In this document: in pieces, positions 50,787-60,800 of the stretch | How positions within the stretch are numbered: position 1 is the stretch's first letter | Layout of the letters: the number at the start of each line of letters is the position of its first letter | Assembly (NCBI RefSeq): GCF_013307435.2 | Contig: NZ_CP102845.1 | Span: 5,008,001 to 5,072,000, forward strand | Direction: 5' to 3' | Source of the DNA: Microvirga terrae | GTDB lineage: Bacteria; Pseudomonadota; Alphaproteobacteria; Rhizobiales; Beijerinckiaceae | Length of the DNA: 64,000 nt | The notes under the pieces: model-generated | Seen by the model: the letters and a program-made list of their open reading frames with translations, nothing else | Databases searched by the model: none | What the model was told of the DNA's origin: nothing | Position numbers and translations under genes: made by a program

Positions 50787-52982
50787 ATGCGGGCAGGTCT
50801 TATCGTGGCCTTGTGGGCTGTGGCGGCGGTATTGATCGTCTCGATCGTAGCTCTCCCCATCAGCCTCCAGGCACATCTCGTTGCGGGCCTCACCGTCGTG
50901 GCTTGCATGATCATCCTCAAGTTCTTCCGCGCCCAAGGCATCTGGCGCCTGATCGCACTGGCTCTCGGTACGGCGATCGTCCTGCGCTACGTTTTCTGGC
51001 GCACCACCAGCACGATCCCGCCGATCACGGAAGTCGCGAGCTTCATCCCGGGCTTCCTGCTGTATCTCGCCGAGATGTACAGCGTCATGATGCTGTTCCT
51101 GAGCCTTTTCGTGGTGTCGAGCCCCCTTAAATCGCGCAAGGCGCCGCAGATCGACCCGGAGAACCTGCCGACCGTCGACGTCTTCGTCCCGAGCTACAAT
51201 GAAGGCGCCGATCTCCTGTCCACGACCCTGGCGGCCGCGAAAGCCATGACGTACCCTTCGGACAAGGTTACGGTCTGGCTTCTGGATGACGGCGGCACGG
51301 ACGAAAAGTGCAATTCGAGCAATGCCGCCGCGGCCCAGCAGGCTCGCGAGCGGCGGGCCGAATTGCAGGCTCTTTGTGCCGTCATGGACGTGAAATACCT
51401 GACGCGGGCACGCAACCTGCATGCCAAGGCCGGAAATCTCAATAATGGCCTGGAGCACTCGACCGGCGATCTGGTGGCCGTGTTCGATGCCGATCATGCC
51501 CCCGCGCGCAGCTTCCTGACGGAAACGGTCGGATATTTTACCACGGACAAGAACCTGTTTCTGGTTCAGACCCCGCACTTCTTCATCAATCCCGATCCGC
51601 TCGAGCGCAACCTGGGCACCTTCCAGACGATGCCGTCCGAGAACGAGATGTTCTACGGGGTGATCCAGCGCGGCCTCGACAAGTGGGATGCGGCCTTCTT
51701 CTGCGGCTCGGCCGCCGTGCTTCGGCGCGAGGCTCTCCAGGAGACCAACGGCTTCAGCGGCGTGAGCATCACCGAGGATTGCGAGACGGCCCTGGAGCTC
51801 CATTCCCGCGGCTGGACGAGCGTCTATGTGGACAAGCCGCTGATTGCGGGTCTGCAGCCCGACAGTTTCGCCAGCTTCATCGGCCAACGGTCGCGCTGGG
51901 CACAGGGCATGATGCAGATCCTGCGTTACAAGTTCCCGCCTTTCAAGCGCGGGCTGAAGATCTCGCAGCGCCTGTGCTACATGTCGAGCAGCATGTTCTG
52001 GCTGTTTCCGTTCTCGCGGTTCTGCTTCCTCGTCTCGCCGCTCTGCTATCTATTCTTTTCGCTCGAAATCTTCACTGCATCCGGAGGCGAGTTCCTCGCC
52101 TACACCTTCACCTACATGATGGTGAACTTCATGATGCAGAACTATCTCTACGGTCGCTATCGTTGGCCGTGGATCTCGGACCTTTATGAATACATCCAGA
52201 CGATCTATCTTCTGCCGGCCGTCCTGTCGGTGATCGCCAATCCCAGCAAACCCACCTTCAAGGTCACGGCGAAGAACGAATCGATGGAGGAAAGCCGCGT
52301 TTCGGAATTGGGAACGCCCTACTTCATCATTTTCGGCATCCTGATCCTGGGCGTCATCGCCACCGGCATCCGCGTCTGGGCGGAGCCCTACAAGGCCGAC
52401 CTCACCCTGGTGACGGGCGCTTGGAACGTTCTCAACCTCGTCATCGCAGGCTGCGCCCTCGGCGTGGTGTCGGAGCGGGCCACACGGCGCCAGAGCCACC
52501 GGGTCCGGGTCGAACGCCCCTGCCGCTTCATTATGGGTGATGAGATCATCGATGCGGTCCTGAAAGATGTTTCCGTCGGCGGCGCAAGGGTTCACGTCCC
52601 GCCTTCCGCCGAGCCGAAGCTGAAGAAGGGCACGTCGGGCACGCTCGAGTTCCAGCCTTTCTCCAGCCTTCCGATCCAGCATCTGCCGATGGAAATCCGC
52701 AAGGTCGGCATGGACGACAAGGGCCTGCTGCTCGGCTGCCGCTTCATGATCGAGAAGCCCGAACATCGTCGGATGATCGCCGATCTGGTTTTCGCCAATG
52801 CCGATCAATGGAGCAAATTCCAGAAGAACCGGCACCATGATATCGGTGTCCTCCGCGGCACGCTCTGGTTCTTCATGGTCGCGTTCTATCAGACAGGGCG
52901 AGGCCTCTCCTATTTCTTCGGCCTGCAGAGGATCGGCGCCTCCAACCCTCCGGCGCCGTCCGTGGCTCCAGCCGTCAAGTAG
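50787..52982 (+). CDS. bcsA: Cellulose synthase catalytic subunit BcsA
   Basis: A 731-residue processive family 2 glycosyltransferase that makes beta-1,4-glucan from UDP-glucose and passes it through the inner membrane. The catalytic motifs are all present: LDDGG near residue 166, FDADHAP (DxD) near 233, TEDCETAL near 328 and QRSRWAQG (QxxRW) near 367. Membrane helices flank this cytosolic domain on both sides. The C-terminal PilZ domain (from about 569) keeps both c-di-GMP motifs, QSHRVRVERPCRF and KDVSVGGARVH, so allosteric activation by c-di-GMP is expected. It is followed nine bases later by bcsB. Confidence 0.96.
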   Translation: MRAGLIVALWAVAAVLIVSIVALPISLQAHLVAGLTVVACMIILKFFRAQGIWRLIALALGTAIVLRYVFWRTTSTIPPITEVASFIPGFLLYLAEMYSVMMLFLSLFVVSSPLKSRKAPQIDPENLPTVDVFVPSYNEGADLLSTTLAAAKAMTYPSDKVTVWLLDDGGTDEKCNSSNAAAAQQARERRAELQALCAVMDVKYLTRARNLHAKAGNLNNGLEHSTGDLVAVFDADHAPARSFLTETVGYFTTDKNLFLVQTPHFFINPDPLERNLGTFQTMPSENEMFYGVIQRGLDKWDAAFFCGSAAVLRREALQETNGFSGVSITEDCETALELHSRGWTSVYVDKPLIAGLQPDSFASFIGQRSRWAQGMMQILRYKFPPFKRGLKISQRLCYMSSSMFWLFPFSRFCFLVSPLCYLFFSLEIFTASGGEFLAYTFTYMMVNFMMQNYLYGRYRWPWISDLYEYIQTIYLLPAVLSVIANPSKPTFKVTAKNESMEESRVSELGTPYFIIFGILILGVIATGIRVWAEPYKADLTLVTGAWNVLNLVIAGCALGVVSERATRRQSHRVRVERPCRFIMGDEIIDAVLKDVSVGGARVHVPPSAEPKLKKGTSGTLEFQPFSSLPIQHLPMEIRKVGMDDKGLLLGCRFMIEKPEHRRMIADLVFANADQWSKFQKNRHHDIGVLRGTLWFFMVAFYQTGRGLSYFFGLQRIGASNPPAPSVAPAVK

Positions 52983-52991
52983 AGGTCTATC

Positions 52992-55559
52992 GTGCGTCGG
53001 GTCTTGATCTTCCCTCTGCTGGCCGCTCAGGCCATGGTCGCGCAGAACGTTGTCGCCCAGGCCCCCTTCGGCATGTCGCCCGGTGGACCGAGCGCACCGT
53101 CGTCAATCCGGCCCGGGCCGCAGCAGGATCCCGGGCTGCAAGCCCCATCCGCGGCACCCTTCGAGATGCGCCAGCCCGGCGTGTCGCCCTCGCCCCCTCC
53201 CACAGCAGCGCCTGCGCCGCAATCCGGCAATGCAGCACCGTTCGCTGTAAGCCCGCAACGTCCGGCTCCCGCGTCTCCCCCGCCCCAGGCCGGAACATCT
53301 CCCGCCAGACCCGCCGCACTACCTGCAACAGGAACGGCAGCGGTCCGCAATCCAGCCCGCATTGAACGTCCCGTGCTTCCGTTCGAGACGATTCGCCTCG
53401 AGGGTGAGACGGATGCTCGATCCTGGACCTTCCATCTCACCCAGGATGAAGCCTCGAGTGGCGCCAGCATCGCGCTCGGCTACAAGAATGCCGTCGTGGC
53501 GATGCCCGAAGGCTCGCGCTTGAGAATCGCCATCAACGGCGAATCGGTCGTCGACACGCCGATCTCGTCGCCCACCGACGTCAAGCACATGACGGCCTCG
53601 ATCCGACCCGGTCTCCTGCGGGCCGGGCAGAACATCATCCGGATGGAAGCCTTCCAGCGCCACAGGACGGACTGCACGATCGAGGCCACCTACGAGCTCT
53701 GGACGGACGTGGACTCGGCCTCCACGAAGCTCGTCTTCGCGGACGGCGCGACCAAGACGCTGCGCGGCTTGGACGACCTGCCGGCCGTCGGCGTCGACAA
53801 CACAGGCGTGACGACAATTCGCGTGGTCGCCCCCAAGATCTACCGCCCGGAGGTCCGCGACCGGCTGCTGCGCCTCGTACAGCTCGTCGCCCTGCGCGGA
53901 CGTTATGCCCATCCTGTGATCCAGGTGGTGGAAGCCGATCCCGGTCCATCCCCCATCGGCACGATCAAGGTCGCCATGGGCTTGGCCAGCGAGTTGCGCG
54001 GCCTGATTTCAGGCGTGCCGGATGCCGCCATGATCCAGCCCCTGACCATGATGATGCAGGAGACAGGCTCCCTGGGCTCGACCCTGGTCGTGTCCGGGCC
54101 GACTTGGCAGGATCTGGACACCGCCATCGGCATCGTTGGCACGAAAGGCATCAATGCCACGCGGACCGAACGCGGCATGATCGACACCGCCTCGTGGCAA
54201 TGGCCGGAGGTTCCGACCGCCTTCGGTGCGCAATCCTTCCGCTTCGCGGATCTGGGTGTGCCGACGCAGGAATTCTCAGGACGGCGGTTGAAGACCGGCT
54301 TTTCCATCAACCTGCCATCCGATTTCTACGCCACGGAATATGGCGAGGCTATCCTGAACCTCGATGCGGCGTATACGTCAGCCGTGCGTCCGGGCAGCCA
54401 TGTCAACGTGTTCGTCAACGGCATGATCAGCACGCAGATGACGATCACCTCGCAAGGAGACATCGTCCGGCGGCACAAGATCAGAGTGCCTCTCAGGAAC
54501 TTCAAGTCGGGGCTCAACCACATCACCATCGAGGCTATCCTGCTGACGGACGCGGACGAGCGTTGCGCCCCGGGAGAAACCCTCTCCGAGGCGAACCGCT
54601 TCGTCCTGTTCGATACGACCACGCTCGAGTTTCCGACCTATGGGCGGATTGGGCGGCTGCCGGACCTCGCCGTCATGAGCGCAGGTCACTTTCCGGACGA
54701 CGACCTTCCGACGACGGTGGTTTTAGCCCGGCTCGACCCTCCGAACTATTCCGCAGCCGGCACCCTGCTTGCCCGCATGGCGCGCAGCGCCGGCACGCCG
54801 GTGCGCGCGCAGTTCTCCAACGCTGCATCGGCGGACGACGAATCCGTGCTCTTCATCGGCGCCGTCGATCAGATCCCGGCAGGTCTGCTCAACCGCGTGA
54901 AGGTGTCGGAACATCTGCGCATGATCTGGCCATCAACGCCGGCGGTCGGCGAGAAGGCCGGTCAGCAGACGGCCAGTCCAGATTTCAGCCTTCCCGCCTC
55001 CCAGGCTTCTCCGGACCGTATCGCTGCGGCCTCAACCGACGAAGTCCGAAAGCGCTGGTCGGAAACGTTCCAACGGCGCGGCGTCATTCAGCAGACAATC
55101 GGTACGGTGCAGGACTGGCTGGAGAGGACCTTCAGCCTCTCCCTCGGCTCCTTGGCGCTGGATGAGCGCAGCGAGGCCCCCTATGAACCGCCGCAGCGCG
55201 CGTCTCTGCTCATTGCGCAAAGCCGCACCGAAGCATCCGGGGTCTGGACCCTCGTGACGGCCCGGACAGATAAGGGCCTTGCGGCCGAAACGGCCCGCTT
55301 GGCCAATCCGACGGTCTGGTCCCAGGTCGCAGGCCGGGCCGTGGCTCTCGAACCTCGGGAGATGAAGCTGCAGGTCGAGCCGATCAAGGACTACCGTTTC
55401 GTGCAGACGCTGCCACCCTCACTGACGAATCTGCGTCTCGTAGCGGCGAACTGGATGTCCGCCAACATCCTCCCCTACGCTCTTCTTTTGCTGGCTTGCT
55501 GTACGTTCCTGGGCATCGCGACCTCCCTGCTTCTGAACCGTCTGGGGCGCCGCTCATGA
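52992..55559 (+). CDS. bcsB: Cellulose synthase periplasmic subunit BcsB
   Basis: An 855-residue periplasmic partner of BcsA that guides the glucan chain. The start is GTG at 52992, with signal peptide-like VLIFPLLAAQAMVAQNVVA. Residues ~25-125 are a Pro/Ala-rich linker. The carbohydrate-binding and flavodoxin-like modules follow, shown by GENIRL-type strands such as PFETIRLEGETDARSWTFHL, HRTDCTIEATYELWTDVD and AFGAQSFRFADLGV. A single C-terminal membrane anchor, NILPYALLLLACCTFLGIAT, is the helix that packs on BcsA. The stop overlaps the bcsZ start (ATGA at 55556-55559). The length is slightly above the usual ~780 because of the linker. Confidence 0.95.
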   Translation: MRRVLIFPLLAAQAMVAQNVVAQAPFGMSPGGPSAPSSIRPGPQQDPGLQAPSAAPFEMRQPGVSPSPPPTAAPAPQSGNAAPFAVSPQRPAPASPPPQAGTSPARPAALPATGTAAVRNPARIERPVLPFETIRLEGETDARSWTFHLTQDEASSGASIALGYKNAVVAMPEGSRLRIAINGESVVDTPISSPTDVKHMTASIRPGLLRAGQNIIRMEAFQRHRTDCTIEATYELWTDVDSASTKLVFADGATKTLRGLDDLPAVGVDNTGVTTIRVVAPKIYRPEVRDRLLRLVQLVALRGRYAHPVIQVVEADPGPSPIGTIKVAMGLASELRGLISGVPDAAMIQPLTMMMQETGSLGSTLVVSGPTWQDLDTAIGIVGTKGINATRTERGMIDTASWQWPEVPTAFGAQSFRFADLGVPTQEFSGRRLKTGFSINLPSDFYATEYGEAILNLDAAYTSAVRPGSHVNVFVNGMISTQMTITSQGDIVRRHKIRVPLRNFKSGLNHITIEAILLTDADERCAPGETLSEANRFVLFDTTTLEFPTYGRIGRLPDLAVMSAGHFPDDDLPTTVVLARLDPPNYSAAGTLLARMARSAGTPVRAQFSNAASADDESVLFIGAVDQIPAGLLNRVKVSEHLRMIWPSTPAVGEKAGQQTASPDFSLPASQASPDRIAAASTDEVRKRWSETFQRRGVIQQTIGTVQDWLERTFSLSLGSLALDERSEAPYEPPQRASLLIAQSRTEASGVWTLVTARTDKGLAAETARLANPTVWSQVAGRAVALEPREMKLQVEPIKDYRFVQTLPPSLTNLRLVAANWMSANILPYALLLLACCTFLGIATSLLLNRLGRRS

Positions 55560-56653
55560 GGAACAGGCTGCCTTCGCTCGCTCTGCTCCTGCCTTGCCTT
55601 GTTACCGCCCTTTCCTTTCTGATGGTGTCGATGGCTTCGTCCCAGAGCGTTGCAGTTCAGCCATTGAACGTCATGGGGAGCATCTCCCCGGCGGACTGGG
55701 AGGCTTATCGCTCGCGGTTCGTGGACGATACCGGAAGGGTCATCGATACGGCCAACGGCAATATCAGTCACAGCGAGGGCCAGGGATACGGGCTGCTGCT
55801 TGCCCTGGCGGCCGCCGACCGACGCTCCTTCGAGCAAATCTGGAACTTCACATTCACCGAACTTCTCATCCGGGACGACAACCTGGCCGCATGGAAATGG
55901 GATCCTGCGGGCAAGCCGCGAGTCACCGATCGCAACAACGCCTCCGACGGCGATCTGCTCATCGCCTACGCGTTGGCCAAGGCCGGATCCGCCTGGCAGG
56001 AGCCCCGCTACACGACAGCCGCGCAGAAGCTCGCCAAGGCGATCGGCAAGAGCACGTTCAGCCGGAGCGGGCGATCCCTGGTCCTCCTGCCGGGCGTTCA
56101 AGGCTTCGGCCCTGGCGACCGTCCCGATGGCCCCGTCGTGAACCTCTCCTACTGGGTTTTCGAAGCCTTTCCTGTCCTTGCGGCCCTCGCACCCGAATAC
56201 GAGTGGAACCGCGTCTGGAGGGACGGGGTCATGCTGCTGCAGCAGGCGACCTCGGGCCGCATCAGGCTCCCAACCGACTGGATTTCGCTCCAGAACGGAC
56301 TTCAGCCCCAGCCGGCGGATGGTTTTCCTCCCGAGTTCGGTTACAACTCGTTAAGGATACCGCTTTACCTGTTGAGAGCAGGGATGACTGACATGGAGTG
56401 GCTGAGGGCTCTCAAGCAGCGCTGGTCTGCGGAGAACGAAGGGGTTGCCGTGGTCAATGTAGTGACCGGACAGATCCGGGAGCGGCTGACCGATCAGGGT
56501 TACGCCATTCTGCCTGCAGCCCTCGCCTGTGCGCTGGACGGAACACCTGTTCCCGATTCGCTGAAGACCTTCGAGCCGAGCCTCTATTATCCGTCGACCC
56601 TGTATCTGTTGGCCAAATCCCTGCTTGGTGAAAAATACCCGCAATGCGTCTAG
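55556..56653 (+). CDS. bcsZ: Periplasmic endo-beta-1,4-glucanase BcsZ (GH8)
   Basis: A 365-residue glycoside hydrolase family 8 cellulase of the BcsZ/CelC group, needed for proper cellulose output in many bacteria. ATG 55556 overlaps the bcsB stop. A signal peptide is visible (LPSLALLLPCLVTALSFLMV, cleaved near MASSQS). The family 8 catalytic Glu is in ISHSEGQGYGLLLAL, and the second catalytic region is RNNASDGDLLIAYAL. Other landmarks are NLSYWVFEAFPVLA and FGYNSLRIPLYLLRAG. The length is normal. It overlaps the following TPR gene by ten bases. Confidence 0.95.
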   Translation: MRNRLPSLALLLPCLVTALSFLMVSMASSQSVAVQPLNVMGSISPADWEAYRSRFVDDTGRVIDTANGNISHSEGQGYGLLLALAAADRRSFEQIWNFTFTELLIRDDNLAAWKWDPAGKPRVTDRNNASDGDLLIAYALAKAGSAWQEPRYTTAAQKLAKAIGKSTFSRSGRSLVLLPGVQGFGPGDRPDGPVVNLSYWVFEAFPVLAALAPEYEWNRVWRDGVMLLQQATSGRIRLPTDWISLQNGLQPQPADGFPPEFGYNSLRIPLYLLRAGMTDMEWLRALKQRWSAENEGVAVVNVVTGQIRERLTDQGYAILPAALACALDGTPVPDSLKTFEPSLYYPSTLYLLAKSLLGEKYPQCV

Positions 56654-58758
56654 TCGGCAGCGCCATAACGATTGCGGTCGCGATCCTGGGCTTCGCGGCA
56701 ATCGCGCAGCAGACGGGGTCGGACGGCAATCAGCCGCCCGCCGCAGCGCCGCCGTCGCCTCCCGCAAACGGGTCTCAGCCGCAGGTCGATGAGTCCGCCT
56801 TGCGCTATTTCGCATCGCAGGGCGATACCCGCCGCGTGAACGCGGAAATTGCACGGTTGCGCGCGCTCTACCCCAACTGGTCACCCCCGAGTGACCTGTC
56901 GCAGCTCTCGGGGAATCCCGGCGCCGCGGCACCCGACCCGCTCATCGAGCGACTGTGGAACCTCTATCGCGAAGACCGAATCGCCGAGGTCCGCGCTGCA
57001 ATCGCAGAGCGTCAGACTACTGACTCGAACTGGAAGCCCCCGGAGGAACTGATCGCCGCCCTCGAGACGGTCGAGGCGCGGCGCCGCCTGACCAATGCGT
57101 CGGACACGGGCCAGTGGCGCACGGTTCTGCAAGTTGCCACGGAAGCGCCCAGTCTTCTCACCTGCGTCAACGTAGACGTGCTCTGGCGGGTGGCTGAAGC
57201 TTTCGCACGAACCGACCAAGTGAACAGGACGAGGGACGTCTACACTTATCTCCTGCAGAATTGCGCCAATCCGGGCGAACGCCTGGCAACCCTGCAGAAG
57301 GCCTTGACCCTGCTTTCCGAGACACAGGTGGCCGCTCTGCTCCAGTTCGAGCGCAAGACGGGCGAGTCACCGGACGATTTCAGCTCCATCCGCGACGAAC
57401 TGGCCCGTCGCCGTGTCGAGCGGGCTTCCCTCGACAGCAAGGCAACCGCCTCGGCCGAGGATCTCGGCGTGATGGAGCGCGTGATCCAGAACTCGAGCGA
57501 TGCCGGCCCCGTGCTGATCCTCGGATGGTACAACTACCACCATGGCAATCCCGCCCGTGCCCTCGAACTGTTCAAGACGGCCCTTGACCGGAACGGGGGA
57601 ACCAAGGCAGCAGAAGGCTACGCCATGACGCTGCGGGCCCTTGAGCGGATCACGGATGCGGAAGCCTTCGCCGATGAATGGCGGGAGCGTGCACCCGAGA
57701 ACATGAAGATCTATCTCGACGTGGCCACGGCGCTCCTCAGCCAGGACCCGCCGCCACGCCTCGAACCGCAAGTGCTTGCACGAATCGTCCCGGTTGTCAC
57801 GGCTCAGCGCTTCCCCGACGCGGCACAGGCCCTGGGCTGGTACTCCTACAACACCCAGCAGATCCGCACGGCGCGCGACTGGTTCCGGACAGCCCTGTCC
57901 TGGAAGGCCGACGACGAGCCTTCCGCCTATGGATTGGCTCTCACGACCCAGCGTGTGAACGACCGGGCGGGCTTCAACGCTGTCGTCGCTCAATGGCGGA
58001 GCCGCTCGCAGCGGATCGCGGACCTTGCGAACGGGGTCAGCACGCCCTCCGGACAGCAGCCTGCCGTTGTTGCGCAGATTCCTATGGCACAGCCGGTCGA
58101 GACTGCCGCGCCGCCGGTTCAGCCTCGACCGGAGTCCCGTCAGGTGACCGCCGACCGGGTCGAGACCGAGCAGACCTTCTCCCGCACCGAAGTCAATGTC
58201 CGCCGCAGGCAGACCCAGGCCCGCTCTGCCCTCGGGCGCAACTGCGCCATGACGCGCAATCCCGGCGGGCTGACAGGCGACACTGCCCTCACCCGCGGCT
58301 GGTGCCTCATGGAGATCAACCGACCCATGGAAGCCGTGGCTGCCTTCGATCAAGCCCTCACCACCGGCAGCAGCCGCACCCGCCAGGAGGCTGCCTACGG
58401 CAAGTCCCTCGCATACCTGCGCAAGAACCTGACGTCCGAAGCGGCCATCGCTGCCGCCGAAGCACCGCAGACGCGGGAGCGCCGCGCGGAACTGGGCGCC
58501 TCGATCCTGACGCAGCGAGCGTTAGCGGCCTACCGCGACGGACGTTATGTGGAAACTCTCCTCACCCTGAGCGAGCGGGCCCGGATCGTTCCGGAGCAGA
58601 ACGATCTTCTGCTCATTCGAGGCTGGTCCTACCTCAAGCTCGGTCGCTACGTCGACGCGGAAAAGGTTTTCCGTGCCGTTCAGCAAACCGGCTATTCCGA
58701 GGAAGCCGCCGCCGGACTGAATGCCATCGCCGAAGTGACCGGCCAGATGCGCTATTAG
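56644..58758 (+). CDS. TPR protein of the cellulose operon, BcsC-like without beta-barrel
   Basis: A 704-residue exported protein. The N-terminus MRLVGSAITIAVAILGFAAI is a signal peptide, followed by a Pro-rich linker and a mainly helical array of TPR-like repeats. Examples are WRVAEAFARTDQVNRTRDVY, ILGWYNYHHGNPARALELFK, GWCLMEINRPMEAVAAFDQ and RGWSYLKLGRYVDAEKVFR. The end is AAGLNAIAEVTGQMRY. BcsC normally joins a TPR scaffold to a C-terminal outer-membrane barrel; here the protein stops after the TPR part, so the barrel must come from a separate gene or the export route is different. Its start overlaps bcsZ by ten bases. Confidence 0.82.
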   Translation: MRLVGSAITIAVAILGFAAIAQQTGSDGNQPPAAAPPSPPANGSQPQVDESALRYFASQGDTRRVNAEIARLRALYPNWSPPSDLSQLSGNPGAAAPDPLIERLWNLYREDRIAEVRAAIAERQTTDSNWKPPEELIAALETVEARRRLTNASDTGQWRTVLQVATEAPSLLTCVNVDVLWRVAEAFARTDQVNRTRDVYTYLLQNCANPGERLATLQKALTLLSETQVAALLQFERKTGESPDDFSSIRDELARRRVERASLDSKATASAEDLGVMERVIQNSSDAGPVLILGWYNYHHGNPARALELFKTALDRNGGTKAAEGYAMTLRALERITDAEAFADEWRERAPENMKIYLDVATALLSQDPPPRLEPQVLARIVPVVTAQRFPDAAQALGWYSYNTQQIRTARDWFRTALSWKADDEPSAYGLALTTQRVNDRAGFNAVVAQWRSRSQRIADLANGVSTPSGQQPAVVAQIPMAQPVETAAPPVQPRPESRQVTADRVETEQTFSRTEVNVRRRQTQARSALGRNCAMTRNPGGLTGDTALTRGWCLMEINRPMEAVAAFDQALTTGSSRTRQEAAYGKSLAYLRKNLTSEAAIAAAEAPQTRERRAELGASILTQRALAAYRDGRYVETLLTLSERARIVPEQNDLLLIRGWSYLKLGRYVDAEKVFRAVQQTGYSEEAAAGLNAIAEVTGQMRY

Positions 58759-58855
58759 CGGGTGGGGCGCAGGCGGTTGTCTGGCCGAGGTTTACGCCTA
58801 TCTAACGGTCGAATGGGCTCCTGCCCTCTCCGCCCTCCCTCATCGATCCGAATCC

Positions 58856-59362
58856 ATGGCGAACCTGCAGATCATCCTGTTCGACGTATGTGGCATCGCA
58901 TGTGCCCTGCACCGGACCGCTGCACGCGAGTTCCTGCCGCTGCCGCACCTGTGGCGCCCGCCGGTCCTGCCGCGCCCCGTAGCAGGATTCTTCAACCTGG
59001 GCGGCCACGCGGTTCCTGTACTCCGCCTTGACGTTCTGTTCGGACTTCAGCCCAGCGAAAATGGCCCCGAGGCGGATCTCTATCGCCATCTGGTCCTGAT
59101 CGACCGGCTCGGCGCATCAGGGGGAGCTGCGCTCCTCGTGGACAGGGTTCTCGATGTGGCCAGCGTGGATACGTCTCAGGTCTCACCCATCCGGGAAGAG
59201 GGGTCCCTCAACGGCTGCGTGGAGGCAGAGGTTACGTGGGATGGGCATCTCGTCCATCTGCTCTCGGTTGATCGCATCCTCCTCGCCGAGGAGCAGCAGG
59301 TTCTGGCAGAGCTCGGACGCCAGGCCCAGAACCGGCTCGGTCAATGGGTGGTTCCGGCCTGA
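58856..59362 (+). CDS. CheW-type coupling protein (WspB-like position)
   Basis: A 168-residue CheW-domain protein that would couple chemoreceptors to a CheA kinase. The CheW fold is shown by ILFDVCGIACALHRTAAREF, VAGFFNLGGHAVPVLRLDVL and VHLLSVDRILLAEEQQVLAE. It is the first gene of a chemosensory set directly after the cellulose operon; the 97-base gap (58759-58855) shows no clear terminator, so read-through is possible. Its stop overlaps the start of the CheR gene (TGATG at 59360-59364). By gene content the set matches Wsp systems, in which two CheW-like proteins (WspB and WspD) accompany a CheR-TPR. Confidence 0.82.
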   Translation: MANLQIILFDVCGIACALHRTAAREFLPLPHLWRPPVLPRPVAGFFNLGGHAVPVLRLDVLFGLQPSENGPEADLYRHLVLIDRLGASGGAALLVDRVLDVASVDTSQVSPIREEGSLNGCVEAEVTWDGHLVHLLSVDRILLAEEQQVLAELGRQAQNRLGQWVVPA

Positions 59363-60798
59363 TGGCCGTACGCGCTTCCGCCGTCCCGCCGATCGATGCC
59401 GGCTTTCCTGAATTGAAAAGCCGCATCATCGAGCGCACGGGGCATTTCTATTACCAAGACAAGGACGAACTGCTCTGGGAGCGCGTCCGCAAGCGCCTGC
59501 GCGCCACGGGCCTTCGCAATTCAGGTCAGTATCTCAGTCTCCTGGCCGACGCCATCTCCGGCTCTGCCGAATGGGCCAAGCTGGAAACCGAGATCACCAT
59601 CGGTGAAACCTTCTTCTTCCGCTACGCGGAGCAGTTTGTGGCACTGCGCGAGACGATCCTGCCCGAGATCATCGGGAGGAAAACCGCTACGCGACGGCTG
59701 AGGATCTGGAGTGCAGGCTGCTCGACCGGGGCGGAACCCTATTCTCTAGCCATTCTGGTCAACGAGATTCTCGGCGAGAACCTCGTGAATTGGCGTGTCA
59801 GCATCATCGGCACGGACATCAATGACAGCTTCCTCAACCTTGCCAAGCAGGCGAAGTTCGGAAAATGGGCGCTTCGGTCGATGCCAGCTCCCGAGCGGAA
59901 ACGCTACTTCCTGGACGCCGGAAAGGACCTGTGGCAGGTGCGGCCTGAATTCCGCTCCCTGGTCCGGTTCGAAAAGCATAATCTCCTGAGCCTGCTCGAC
60001 GGCACCTCGTCCCTGGAACTGACTGATTTCGACCTGATCCTCTGCCGCAATGTCCTAATCTACTTTCATCCGGATACCGTGATCCGGATCGTCGAAGCCC
60101 TACGCGACCGCCTCTCCGAGGAGGGTTGGATGCTGCTGGGCCACGCGGAGCCGAATCCGACGTTCTCGGCCATGATGCAGACCCTGAATCTGCCAGGGAC
60201 AGTGGCCTACCGGCCCCGCTCAGGCGACACGCCTCCGCCACCTCCTGCTCCGTCCGGGCAAGTTCTGAAGGATTGGGTGCCGCTCCTCCCGGCTCCGAAG
60301 CCCGCCGAACACGCGAAACGGCAGCCCCCGCCACGCCCTACCCCTACGACGTCGAAACACCTTGCAACCTCCACGGGCCCAGCCCCGGAAGCCCTGCTGG
60401 ACGAGATCAGAGCCCGCGCGAACGGCGGCGCTTTCGCAACCGCCGATGCTCTGTGCCGGCAAGCCATTGCCTCTCAGCCCCTGAACGCTGTCCTCCACTT
60501 CTATCAGGGTCTCGTCCTGCAGGCGCTGAGGCGACCCGATGCTGCCGAGAAGAGCTTCCTTAAATGCATCTACCTCGCTAAAAGCTTTGCCATGGCTCAC
60601 TACCATCTCGGACTGCTGCTGCTTGCGGAGGGGCGATCCGATCCCGCCCGGCGTGCTCTGACCAATGCCGCCCGCATTGCGGCAGCGATGCCCGATGACC
60701 GGCCGCTCGAGGAGGCGGATGGCCTCACAGCTCGGGACTTAGGCAATCTGGTCCGCATCCATCTCGAAGCGGCAAAGCCGCCCAAGTCCCGGAGATAA
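59362..60798 (+). CDS. CheR methyltransferase with TPR tail (WspC-like)
   Basis: A 478-residue chemoreceptor glutamate methyltransferase. The all-helical N-domain is followed by the SAM-binding site IWSAGCSTGAEPYSLAILVN, the GTDINDS strand and FDLILCRNVLIYFHPDTVIR. A Pro-rich linker (residues ~295-330) leads to a C-terminal TPR-like region (NAVLHFYQGLVLQALRRPDA, MAHYHLGLLLLAEGRSDPAR). CheR with TPR is the hallmark of WspC and of the Frz/Dif-type systems rather than of flagellar chemotaxis. The start ATG 59362 overlaps the preceding CheW stop. The next gene starts two bases after its stop. It should methylate the receptor encoded at 61402. Confidence 0.9.
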   Translation: MAVRASAVPPIDAGFPELKSRIIERTGHFYYQDKDELLWERVRKRLRATGLRNSGQYLSLLADAISGSAEWAKLETEITIGETFFFRYAEQFVALRETILPEIIGRKTATRRLRIWSAGCSTGAEPYSLAILVNEILGENLVNWRVSIIGTDINDSFLNLAKQAKFGKWALRSMPAPERKRYFLDAGKDLWQVRPEFRSLVRFEKHNLLSLLDGTSSLELTDFDLILCRNVLIYFHPDTVIRIVEALRDRLSEEGWMLLGHAEPNPTFSAMMQTLNLPGTVAYRPRSGDTPPPPPAPSGQVLKDWVPLLPAPKPAEHAKRQPPPRPTPTTSKHLATSTGPAPEALLDEIRARANGGAFATADALCRQAIASQPLNAVLHFYQGLVLQALRRPDAAEKSFLKCIYLAKSFAMAHYHLGLLLLAEGRSDPARRALTNAARIAAAMPDDRPLEEADGLTARDLGNLVRIHLEAAKPPKSRR

Positions 60799-60800
60799 GC

